The notes below the pieces were generated by a model that saw only the letters and a list, made by a program, of their open reading frames with translations, did not search any database and was not told where the DNA came from. A program made the position numbers and the translations under genes. From JAXLZZ01 sp046350675 (GTDB taxonomy: Bacteria; Patescibacteriota; Saccharimonadia; Saccharimonadales; UBA4665), in the NCBI GenBank assembly GCA_046350675.1, contig JAXLZZ010000005.1, positions 165,213-229,212 on the forward strand: DNA of 64,000 bases, read 5' to 3'. This document shows, in pieces, positions 49,300 through 57,700 of the stretch; position 1 is the stretch's first letter; each line of letters opens with the position of its first letter.

Positions 49300-49524
49300 A
49301 TGGATATTGAAAATAGACGCGCACAGGGTCACACCCCTGAAGACCCAATGAATGGCAGCAACGAATTTTATATTCGTGAACACGGCATTCATCGAGAGCT
49401 TGGCTCGCTAACAACTTTCGCAGAGATGGATGCTGCCAACGCACAAGCGACACAGGCTCTTGCTCACGGATCAGAGGGCCCAGTCAGCGACAGCAAAGAA
49501 TCCGATCTTCGGAATCATCAATAA
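49300..49524 (+). CDS. Small unknown protein, 74 aa
   Basis: Not recognised. MDIENRRAQGHTPEDPMNGS... is polar, acidic, His-containing, without Cys or membrane helix; it looks partly disordered. It has a strong promoter and is predicted to be translated from a leaderless message. It lies between tig and the next small gene, which starts 19 bases after its stop. Real coding is supported by promoter placement rather than by homology. Confidence 0.58.
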   Translation: MDIENRRAQGHTPEDPMNGSNEFYIREHGIHRELGSLTTFAEMDAANAQATQALAHGSEGPVSDSKESDLRNHQ

Positions 49525-49543
49525 GCTCAAAGGGTGTAAGAGT

Positions 49544-49861
49544 ATGCTAACGAAGCCTAAGACTGAAATTGTCGCTTCAGAATACCAAGACAAGCTCCTT
49601 TGTGATTTTGCTGGTGCGATAGGCTCTGGGGCGATCATGGTAACTCTCAACTTTAGGAAAATTGAAGGCACGATTGAGCTTGGCAGGGAAACAACGGAGA
49701 GGGTAATGCGGGGACTGGCTTATCTGAGTCTTTTATCAGATGATTACGAGCTTCCGAATGGTTTTACGCCTGCTCATGCCGACGAACAGTTTCGAGCAGT
49801 TGGGGGTGACGACGTAATTTGTCCTGAGCCAAGTTTCTTCACACAGGAACTAGTTGATTAG
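49544..49861 (+). CDS. Small unknown protein, 105 aa
   Basis: Not recognised. Starting at ATG 49544 (AAGGGTGTAAG upstream), MLTKPKTEIVASEYQDKLL... has a hydrophobic patch CDFAGAIGSGAIMVTLNF that is too short and polar to be a sure membrane helix, then a beta/alpha pattern and the C-terminal ADEQFRAVGGDDVICPEPSFF. The frame is open further upstream to 49430 but overlaps the 74-aa gene there. Its last codon overlaps the CIRCE operator of clpP (49858-49884). Confidence 0.55.
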   Translation: MLTKPKTEIVASEYQDKLLCDFAGAIGSGAIMVTLNFRKIEGTIELGRETTERVMRGLAYLSLLSDDYELPNGFTPAHADEQFRAVGGDDVICPEPSFFTQELVD

Positions 49862-49884
49862 CACTCTGGGTTGACGAGTGCTAA
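49858..49884 (+). promoter_or_regulatory. CIRCE operator overlapping the clpP promoter
   Basis: TTAGCACTC, nine bases, GAGTGCTAA, a perfect CIRCE. The -35 box TTGACG (49871-49876) lies inside the operator; after a 17-base spacer comes TAATAT (49894-49899). HrcA bound here would cover the -35 box. Confidence 0.95.
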
Positions 49885-49893
49885 TTGGCGGCG

Positions 49894-49899
49894 TAATAT
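49894..49899 (+). promoter_or_regulatory. -10 box of clpP, predicted leaderless
   Basis: TAATAT, six bases before ATG 49906, paired with TTGACG inside the CIRCE element. Confidence 0.65.
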
Positions 49900-49905
49900 A
49901 GAAGT

Positions 49906-50499
49906 ATGAGCGTATTAATCCCAACTGTTATTGAATCTGAAGGACGCTATGAGCGTGCCTACGATATCTATAGTCGTTTATTAAAAGAGCGCATTATCTT
50001 CCTTGGCAGTGATGTCAATGAAGCAAGTGCCAATATTATTGTGGCTCAGCTGCTTTTCCTTCAAGCCGAAGATCCGAAGAAAGACATTTATTTTTATATC
50101 AATAGTCCAGGCGGTAGTGTGTATGACGCTCTGGCGATTTACGACACCATGAAGCTTGTTAAGAACGATATCCAGACTGTGGGTATTGGTGTACAAGCCT
50201 CTGCAGCAGCATTCTTGCTCAGCAGCGGCACAAAGGGCAAACGATCTGTATTGCCACATTCAACCGTTATGATCCATCAGCCATCATCGGGCACTCGCGG
50301 TAAAGTTACTGATCAAGAAATCGATCTTAAAGAAAGCCTCCGCATTAAGCACTTGCTGGAATCGATCATGGCTAAAAACACTGGTCAAAAGCCATCAAAG
50401 ATCCACGAAGACATGGAACGCGACAAGTGGCTAACAGCCGAAGAAGCTAAAAAGTACGGCATCGTCGACCAAATTATCACCACCCCACCAAAAGCCTAA
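49906..50499 (+). CDS. clpP: ATP-dependent Clp protease proteolytic subunit
   Basis: 197 residues, the serine peptidase barrel of the Clp protease. The catalytic Ser lies in GIGVQASAAAFLLSSG (S99), the His in VMIHQPSSG (H124) and the Asp follows in the DMERDKW region (about 170). The substrate-contact glycine loop FYINSPGGSVYDALAIYD is normal. The residues around the catalytic Ser (QASAAA) differ from the usual AASMGA, as in some ClpP paralogues. Partner unfoldase ClpC is encoded at 30897 and has the same CIRCE operator. Predicted leaderless, which would let HrcA control it purely by transcription. Confidence 0.96.
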   Translation: MSVLIPTVIESEGRYERAYDIYSRLLKERIIFLGSDVNEASANIIVAQLLFLQAEDPKKDIYFYINSPGGSVYDALAIYDTMKLVKNDIQTVGIGVQASAAAFLLSSGTKGKRSVLPHSTVMIHQPSSGTRGKVTDQEIDLKESLRIKHLLESIMAKNTGQKPSKIHEDMERDKWLTAEEAKKYGIVDQIITTPPKA

Positions 50500-50503
50500 A
50501 TTT

Positions 50504-50938
50504 TTAGGGGAGCTCTATTGTATCGACAGGCATACTCTTTATGACGTGATTGTTTGTCGGCACTCGCAGTGCAAGACGATCGTTGAAGAGTAGCTCAGTC
50601 GGAGGCACTTCAATGTGTTTATAGCGGCGAAAGCGTCCTAGACGACGGAATGCACCCTCGTAGATTAAGCCCTCAGCGTAGAGTGTGGCTATTTCGAAAC
50701 CTGCGCCTGCCTCTGGGTCCGAAAGATCGACATTCATGAGGCCACGAGCCCACATCTTAACATCTTGCTTGTCGACGGAGATAGCGATAAGATCGTGTTC
50801 CAACCGTTTGCGCTGCGAGTCAATGGCTATATAGCCAGCTTCTTTGGCTAATTCAAATTCACCAGCTGCGCTTTCATACGGGATACGGCGTTCTGTATAG
50901 GAGCTTTGAGGAGAGCTAGGGCTAACAACTTCAGACAT
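50504..50938 (-). CDS. Hypothetical protein, 144 aa
   Basis: Not recognised. From ATG 50938 it encodes MSEVVSPSSPQSSYTERRIP..., a soluble protein with a Ser/Pro-rich start and a folded part rich in charged residues (FELAKEAGYIAIDSQRKRLEHDLIAISVDKQDVKMWARGLM; VPPTELLFNDRLALRVPTNN). ATG 50938 is preferred to ATG 50944 because TATAAT ends one base before the latter and seven before the former. Convergent with clpP (four bases apart). Confidence 0.62.
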   Translation of the reverse strand: MSEVVSPSSPQSSYTERRIPYESAAGEFELAKEAGYIAIDSQRKRLEHDLIAISVDKQDVKMWARGLMNVDLSDPEAGAGFEIATLYAEGLIYEGAFRRLGRFRRYKHIEVPPTELLFNDRLALRVPTNNHVIKSMPVDTIELP

Positions 50939-50945
50939 TTGCATT

Positions 50946-50965
50946 ATTATACCATATGTTGTCAA
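50946..50965 (-). promoter_or_regulatory. Promoter element TTGACAACATATG-G-TATAAT, minus strand
   Basis: TG-G-TATAAT (box 50946-50951) seven bases before ATG 50938, with TTGACA (50960-50965) only eight bases from the -10 box. It differs from the element at 49272-49291 by one base in twenty. Confidence 0.65.
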
Positions 50966-50985
50966 GTATTGCCATAGAACTGTTG

Positions 50986-51014
50986 TTGACAATTTTACCT
51001 GCTTGCGTCACAAT
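50986..51014 (+). promoter_or_regulatory. rpoBC promoter
   Basis: TTGACA (50986-50991), 17-base spacer, CACAAT (51009-51014). The predicted start near 51021 leaves a leader of about 170 bases. Confidence 0.6.
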
Positions 51015-51189
51015 GGTATGCAAGAAGTAGTGTAAGTTGGGAGCTGTATTGCTAAAAACACCTGACTTAGGATCTTCGGCCGAATCCAAAAATCACACAA
51101 AAACAGTGCTAACAACAATCTAGACATCAGAGCGGGCAGTGCTCTGATTGTGTATTAATAACCAATTAAACAGGGGAAATACAGCGCGT
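51015..51189 (+). other. Structured 5' leader of rpoB
   Basis: About 170 bases without a gene. Two hairpins are visible: GGAT-CTTCGGCCGA-ATCC (51071-51088, built on a TTCGGCCGAA palindrome) and TCAGAGC-GGGCAGT-GCTCTGA (51126-51146). Neither is followed by a T-run, so they are not simple terminators. AGGGGAAA (about 51171-51178) is a loosely spaced ribosome binding site. A regulatory leader is plausible because rplJ-rplL, which often precede rpoB, are missing here. Confidence 0.5.
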
Positions 51190-54100
51190 ATGGCTAAAAC
51201 AACAGCAGCAAAGCGAGTGTACTTTACAAGCGCGGACGACGCACTCGACCTACCAAATCTGGTAGACCACCAAAATCGTTCGTTTCAATGGTTTATAGAA
51301 GAAGGCCTCGGCGAATTGCTCGCAGAGATCAGCCCAATCGATGATTATACCGGCGGCAAATTATCATTATCATTTAAAGACTACAAGTTTGGCGATCCAA
51401 AACTTACCGAAGCTGAGGCACGCGAAAACAACGTCAGCTACGAAGCACCGTTGATGGCAACCGTTGAGTTGACCAACAAAGTCACCGGCGAAGTCAAAGA
51501 GCAAGAAATTTACCTCGGCGATTATCCATGGATGACCAGCCGTGGTACGTTTGTGATTAACGGCGCTGAACGTGTCGTAGTAAGCCAGCTTATCCGATCA
51601 GCTGGCGTTTTCTTTACTGCCGAACCGCATGGCACTACCAGCCTGTATGGCGCCAAGGTTATCCCTGGCCGTGGCGCATGGTTGGAATTTGAAACTGCTG
51701 CAAATGGTGCACTATTCGTTAAGATTGACCGCAAGCGTAAACTGGCCGTAACTACGCTGTTGCGCGCTCTTGGCGTTACCGAAACTAAAATGCGCGAAAT
51801 GTTTAAGCATGTCGATACTGGCAAGCACAACTACCTCGATGCAACACTCGAAAAAGATCCTACAAAGGGTCAAAACGACGCTTTGATTGAAGTCTATCGT
51901 CGTTTGCGCCCAGGTGACCTTGCAACCGTAGACAACGCGAAGTCACTCATTGAAAACATGTTCTACAACTACAAGCGCTTCGACTTTAGTCGCGTTGGTC
52001 GTTATAAGATCAACAAGCGATTGGATCTTGATGTGCCAAACACCCTAGAGAATCGCGTGATGCGTCTCGAAGACATCGAAGCGATTATTGCCGAACTGAT
52101 CCGACTTAATAATACGCAGGAACCTGCCGACGATATCGACAGCTTGGCAAATCGCCGCGTGAAGCTGGTTGGTGAATTGGTGCAACGCCAGTTCCGCATC
52201 GGTCTACTCCGCATGGAGCGAAATACTAAAGACCGCATGTCCATGAGCGAAATCGAAACGGTTGCTCCAGGCCAACTAATCAACGCTCGTCCGGTTGTGG
52301 CTGCGGTACGCGAATTCTTTGCAAGCTCACAGCTAAGCCAGTTCATGGATCAGATTAACCCTCTTTCAGAACTAGCCCACAAGCGCCGCCTGAGTTCAAT
52401 GGGTCCTGGCGGTCTAAGCCGTGAACGAGCAGGTTTTGAAGTTCGTGATGCACACGCGACCCACTATGGTCGTATTTGTGCGGTTGAAACTCCAGAAGGT
52501 GCCAACATCGGTTTGGTGCTAAACCTTGCAAACTATGCTCGTGTGAATGAGTACGGGTTTGTCGAAACTCCATACCGCAAAGTACTGAACGCAGTGACCG
52601 CTAAAGATAGCGTTGGCCACATTGCCGCAGAAGGTTTAACAGATGAAAAAGGCAAAGTACTGGTAAAAGCTGGTGCTAAAATTTCTGCTGCAGACGCTGC
52701 TAAACTCGCGAAGGTTACTTCTAAAGCAACCTGGCGTGTAAAGGCTAAAGTAACCGACGAGATTGTATACCTTGACGCATACGAAGAAGAGTCAGCTGTT
52801 ATTGCTGGTAGCGGTAGCGAAGTTGATAAGGATGGCTACTTTGTGCATGATCGCGTGAGTGGTCGCTCTCAGCTCAAGTCTGGTGAATATGACGCCAATG
52901 ATGTAACGCACATCGACGCATCACGTAACCAGATTATTGGTTCGAGCGCTGGTTTGATTCCATTCATCGAAAAGAACTATGTGTATCGTTCATTGATGGG
53001 TAGTAACCAACAGCGACAGGCAGTGCCGCTCATTCAGCCGCAGAGTCCAATCGTGGGTACCGGCCTAGAGGAGTCAGCTGCACGTAACACTGGTCAGGTT
53101 ATTCTTGCAGAAGATAGTGGTGAAGTAACTAAAGCAACCGCCGAAGAAGTAGTCGTCAAATACAAGAAGGGCAGCGTTACCTATGAGCCAGAACGCTTTA
53201 CGCGCAGTAACGAAGGCACTTCTGTGAACCAGAAAGTCGTCGTAAGCACTGGCGATAAGGTGAAGGCTGGCGACGTACTCATCGAAGGTATGTCTATCCA
53301 AAACGGCGAGTTAGCTCTTGGTAAGGACTTGGTCGTGGCATTTATGCCATGGGCTGGTTATAACTTTGAGGACGCAATCATCATTAGCCGTAAGCTAGTA
53401 GAAGACGATACGCTTACTTCAGTTCACATCGTCGACTTCATGATTGAGGTTCGCGAAACCAAGTTAGGCCCTGAGGTTATCACCTCAGATATCCCAAATG
53501 TTTCAGAAGAAACGCTTCGTCACCTTGATGAAGACGGTATTGTTCGCATTGGTGCTGAAGTACATCCTGGCGACATCCTCGTCGGTAAGATTACGCCGAA
53601 GGGCGAACAGGAACTTAGCTCTGAAGAGCGACTCCTGCGTGCAATCTTTGGCGAAAAGGCCAAGGAAGTTCGCGATACCTCACAGCGTATGTCTAACGGC
53701 AAGCACGGTAAGGTTGTGGGTGTTAAGGTATTTAGCCGCGAGAACGGTCACGAACTGAAAGCTGGTGTCATCATGCAAATTCAGGTCTTTGTGGCCCAGA
53801 TGCGCAAGATCGCTGTTGGTGATAAGCTCGGTGGTCGTCACGGTAACAAGGGTGTGATCGCTCGAATCCTGCCGGTTGAAGACATGCCATTTACCGAAGA
53901 CGGTACTCCAATCGACATCATTTTGAACCCGCTCGGCGTGCCATCTCGTATGAACGTCGGACAGCTGTTCGAAACACACCTTGGTATGGCAGCACGTGCA
54001 CTCGGTATGAAAGTCGCAAGCCCGTCATTTAACGGTGTTCCTGTGAATAAGATCCATGAGCTGCTCAAAGAAGCTGGTTTGCCAGAAGATGGTAAACAGG

Positions 54101-54738
54101 TACTTTACGATGGTCGTACTGGCGAAGCCTTCAAGGAGCGCACAACTGTTGGTGCCATGTACATGATTAAGCTCAATCACATGGTTGCCGATAAGATCCA
54201 CGCCCGCTCAACCGGTCCATACACTATGGTTACCCAACAGCCACTCGGCGGTAAGGCCCAAAATGGTGGTCAGCGCTTTGGTGAGATGGAGGTGTGGGCG
54301 CTCGAAGCATACGGCGCAGCTAACACGCTCCAAGAAATGCTTACTATCAAGTCTGACGATGTGTACGGCCGCAGCAAAGCCTACGAGTCCATCATTAAAA
54401 AGACTGAAATCGTAGGTCCGAAAGTCCCTGAGAGTTTCAATGTGCTTGTCAAAGAATTGCAAGGTCTTGGCCTGAAGGTAGACCTTGTGCAGTCAGACAC
54501 AGTGATTGATGCTGAAGATGTTTTGGCAAATAACATCAAAGATGAAGCGCAACACCAATCTGATGTAGCAGTGCCACAAAATGCAATTTCTGACGTAGAT
54601 GTAACCGAAGAAGCAGCTGTTGAAGATTTTGATTCAGTTGTCGTAGCCGATGAGCTACAAGACGAAGCACCTGCAGAAGATAAGGTGATGGCACAGGCGG
54701 ATGACGCCACCGAAGTTAACGAAGAGGAGGAGGCGTAA
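51190..54738 (+). CDS. rpoB: DNA-directed RNA polymerase subunit beta
   Basis: 1182 residues from ATG 51190 (an in-frame TTG at 51148 has no support). Landmarks: the rifampicin region SSQLSQFMDQINPLSELAHK with RRLSSMGPGGLSRERAGFE, HYGRICAVETPEGANIGLVL, NFEDAIIISRKLVEDD, GDKLGGRHGNKGVIARILP and GQLFETHLGMAARALG near the C-terminus. The positions equivalent to E. coli D516, H526 and S531 look like the sensitive type. The protein ends with an unusual acidic, Ala-rich tail of about 65 residues (DVDVTEEAAVEDFDSVVVAD...). rpoC follows after one base. Confidence 0.97.
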   Translation: MAKTTAAKRVYFTSADDALDLPNLVDHQNRSFQWFIEEGLGELLAEISPIDDYTGGKLSLSFKDYKFGDPKLTEAEARENNVSYEAPLMATVELTNKVTGEVKEQEIYLGDYPWMTSRGTFVINGAERVVVSQLIRSAGVFFTAEPHGTTSLYGAKVIPGRGAWLEFETAANGALFVKIDRKRKLAVTTLLRALGVTETKMREMFKHVDTGKHNYLDATLEKDPTKGQNDALIEVYRRLRPGDLATVDNAKSLIENMFYNYKRFDFSRVGRYKINKRLDLDVPNTLENRVMRLEDIEAIIAELIRLNNTQEPADDIDSLANRRVKLVGELVQRQFRIGLLRMERNTKDRMSMSEIETVAPGQLINARPVVAAVREFFASSQLSQFMDQINPLSELAHKRRLSSMGPGGLSRERAGFEVRDAHATHYGRICAVETPEGANIGLVLNLANYARVNEYGFVETPYRKVLNAVTAKDSVGHIAAEGLTDEKGKVLVKAGAKISAADAAKLAKVTSKATWRVKAKVTDEIVYLDAYEEESAVIAGSGSEVDKDGYFVHDRVSGRSQLKSGEYDANDVTHIDASRNQIIGSSAGLIPFIEKNYVYRSLMGSNQQRQAVPLIQPQSPIVGTGLEESAARNTGQVILAEDSGEVTKATAEEVVVKYKKGSVTYEPERFTRSNEGTSVNQKVVVSTGDKVKAGDVLIEGMSIQNGELALGKDLVVAFMPWAGYNFEDAIIISRKLVEDDTLTSVHIVDFMIEVRETKLGPEVITSDIPNVSEETLRHLDEDGIVRIGAEVHPGDILVGKITPKGEQELSSEERLLRAIFGEKAKEVRDTSQRMSNGKHGKVVGVKVFSRENGHELKAGVIMQIQVFVAQMRKIAVGDKLGGRHGNKGVIARILPVEDMPFTEDGTPIDIILNPLGVPSRMNVGQLFETHLGMAARALGMKVASPSFNGVPVNKIHELLKEAGLPEDGKQVLYDGRTGEAFKERTTVGAMYMIKLNHMVADKIHARSTGPYTMVTQQPLGGKAQNGGQRFGEMEVWALEAYGAANTLQEMLTIKSDDVYGRSKAYESIIKKTEIVGPKVPESFNVLVKELQGLGLKVDLVQSDTVIDAEDVLANNIKDEAQHQSDVAVPQNAISDVDVTEEAAVEDFDSVVVADELQDEAPAEDKVMAQADDATEVNEEEEA

Positions 54739-54739
54739 T

Positions 54740-57700
54740 ATGATCCCACAACGCTACAACAATACAGGTACTGATATCGCTGACTTCGATGCTGTCCGAC
54801 TAGCTATTGCAAGCCCAGAAGACATTGCAGAGTGGAGCCACGGTGAAGTTACTAAACCAGAAACAATTAACTACCGAACCCAAAAGCCGGAGCGCGATGG
54901 TCTGTTCTGTGAACGCATCTTCGGCCCAGTAAAAGACATCAACCCACACGACGCCAAGTATAAGGGTGTTCGTAGCCGTGAAGCGGCAGTCGACAAGAAA
55001 GGCGAGCTCGTAACGCGCAGTATTGTGCGTCGTGAACGTATGGCGCACATTGCGCTTGCAGTTCCGGTGTCGCACATTTGGTTCCTGCGTGGCACCCCAA
55101 GTGCTATGGGCCTATTGCTCGGAATGACCGTTAAGAATCTTGAGCGTGTTGCTTACTTTGCAAGCTACATCATCAAAGACGTTGATACAGAAAAGCGTGA
55201 TCAGCTCTTGGCTGATAAAGAAGCTGAATTTGCAGCCGCCAAGGAAGCTATCAAACTAAGATTTGAAAAAGAAGCTGAGGCTGAAGGTGCGAATGTTAAG
55301 GCTTTGGCAGAAATGCAGACCAAAGAAACAGAAGAACTTACCGCCGATTTCGAACAATTCAAAGATCAAGTTACTAGCCTCGAAAAGCTAAACTTGATTA
55401 ATGAAACTGACTATCGCAATCTGCCATCTGACCTACGTCAGTTGATTAAGGTAGGCATGGGTGGAGCAGCACTCAAGGATCTATTGCAAGAAATTGATCT
55501 CAAGCAGCTCATTGAAGACCTTACTGCCGAAGCAGAGGATGCGAAAGGCCAACGCAAGAAGAAACTCATGAAGCGACTTCGCTTGCTCGAAAGCATGGAT
55601 CGTGCCGGCATCAAGCCAAGCAGCATGTGTGTAAGTGTGCTCCCGGTCATTCCTCCAGATCTTCGCCCGATGGTACAGCTAACTGGTGGCCGCTTTGCTA
55701 CCTCTGACCTAAACGACTTGTATCGACGTGTTATTAACCGTAACAATCGTTTGAAGAAATTGATCGATCTAAATGCCCCAGAAGTTATCCGCCGCAACGA
55801 GCAGCGCATGCTTCAGGAAGCTGTTGATGCATTGATCGACAATAACAGTGCTCGTTCTGGCCGTGCAGTTGCTGCAACTGGTCAGCGCCGCCGCCTGAAG
55901 AGCTTGAGTGACATGCTCAAGGGTAAACAAGGCCGATTCCGCCAAAACCTTCTTGGTAAACGCGTGGACTACTCTGGTCGTTCAGTAATTGTTGCTGGCC
56001 CAGAACTTAAGATTAACGAATGTGGTTTGCCGAAGATGATGGCGCTTGAACTATTCAAGCCATTCGTTATTGGCGAATTGATCGCGCGTGAGCAAGCGCA
56101 CAATATTCGCAGCGCTTCACGCCTCATCGAAATGGGCGAAACAGCTGTTTGGGACGCGCTCGACGAGGTCATTAAGGGTAAATACGTACTCCTAAACCGT
56201 GCACCATCGCTGCACCGTTTAAGTATCCAAGCTTTCCAGCCGGTACTTATTGAGGGTCGTGCTATCCAGCTTCACCCACTCGTATGTAAGGGCTTTAACG
56301 CAGACTTCGACGGCGACCAAATGGCCGTCCACTTGCCGCTTAGTGACAAGGCGCAGAAAGAAGCACGTGAAATCATGGCTGCAAACCGCAACTTGCTTAA
56401 GCCAGCCGACGGTTCACCAATTTTGCATATTGAGCAGGATATCGTGCTCGGTTGCTACTACCTTACCTACGAGCGACCAAATGCTGACACCAAAGCAAAG
56501 TCTGTAGCCTATTCAAACATTGAAGAAGCATTGATGGCGTTTGATGCTGGCGCAGTAACTTTGCAGACACATGTTCGCGTACCATTCCGCGGCACGATCG
56601 CCGAAACGACTCTCGGCCGTCTGTTGTTTAACGAAATCCTCCCAGAGGACTTCGCATTCCAAGACGAGACTATGACCAAAAAGCGATTGCAACAGGTTAT
56701 GGCCAAAGTCTATGCACAATATGGCCAGGAAAAAACTGCTGAGATTGCTGACGATTTGAAGGATCTTGGGTTCCACTATGCAACTATATCTGGTCTCAGT
56801 ATGGGCATGGGTGACTTTGAACCAATCAAGGGCATGGATAAGATGCTCGACGAAGGTGAAGAGCGTGCAACTGCTATTTCAGAACAGTACGATGAAGGTT
56901 TCATTACTGATGATGAGCGACATCGTCTCACCGTTGATAACTGGACGAAGGTTGAAAACCAGGTGCAGGACACGCTGAGTGAGCAGATGGTTGGCCAGGA
57001 TTCAGCTATGGCTATCGCCATTAACTCTGGGGCTCGTGGTAACGTTTCACAGCTTAATAACGCTGTCGGTATGCTGGGTGTGCTCCAAGATGCTGGTGGT
57101 AATGTAATCGAGCTGCCAATTAAATCTGGCTACATCAATGGCTTGAACCCGCTTGAGTACTTTACTGGTACCCGTGGTACTCGTAAGGCGCTCATTGACA
57201 TCGCGCTTAAGACCGCTGATGCTGGTTACCTAACTCGTCGCTTGGTAGATGTGTCGCAAGATGTATTTACGCTTGAAGACGAAACTTCGGACCCAGGGTT
57301 TGCAATGCTTCGTGAAGATGCAGCTAACATTGGCGTTACATACTCCTCACGTTTAGCAGGTCGTTTCGCAGCTGAAACCATCAAAGGTTTGGTTAAGAAA
57401 GGCGAAGTCTTTACCCAAGAAGTCGCTGACAAAATTGATGCTGACGAGTCTATTGATGGCGTAAAGATCATGAGTGCCCTAAGCTGCACCAACGTCCGTG
57501 GCGTTTCGCAGAAATCCTACGGCATCGATCCGGCAACCGGTGAGCTAGTAGCTGATCACCACCCAATCGGTGTGATTGCAGCCCAAAGTATCGGTGAGCC
57601 AGGCACCCAGCTAAGCCTTGACTCTAAGCACCGTTCTGGTGGCGCAATCGCCGACGATACGGCACAAGGTCTATCACGTATCGAGGAGTTGTTCGAAGTA

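Noticed and set aside
50496..50516. CCTAAA/TTTAGG palindrome between clpP and the convergent gene
   Set aside because: Stem is short and AT-rich with no clear T-run; not enough for a terminator call.
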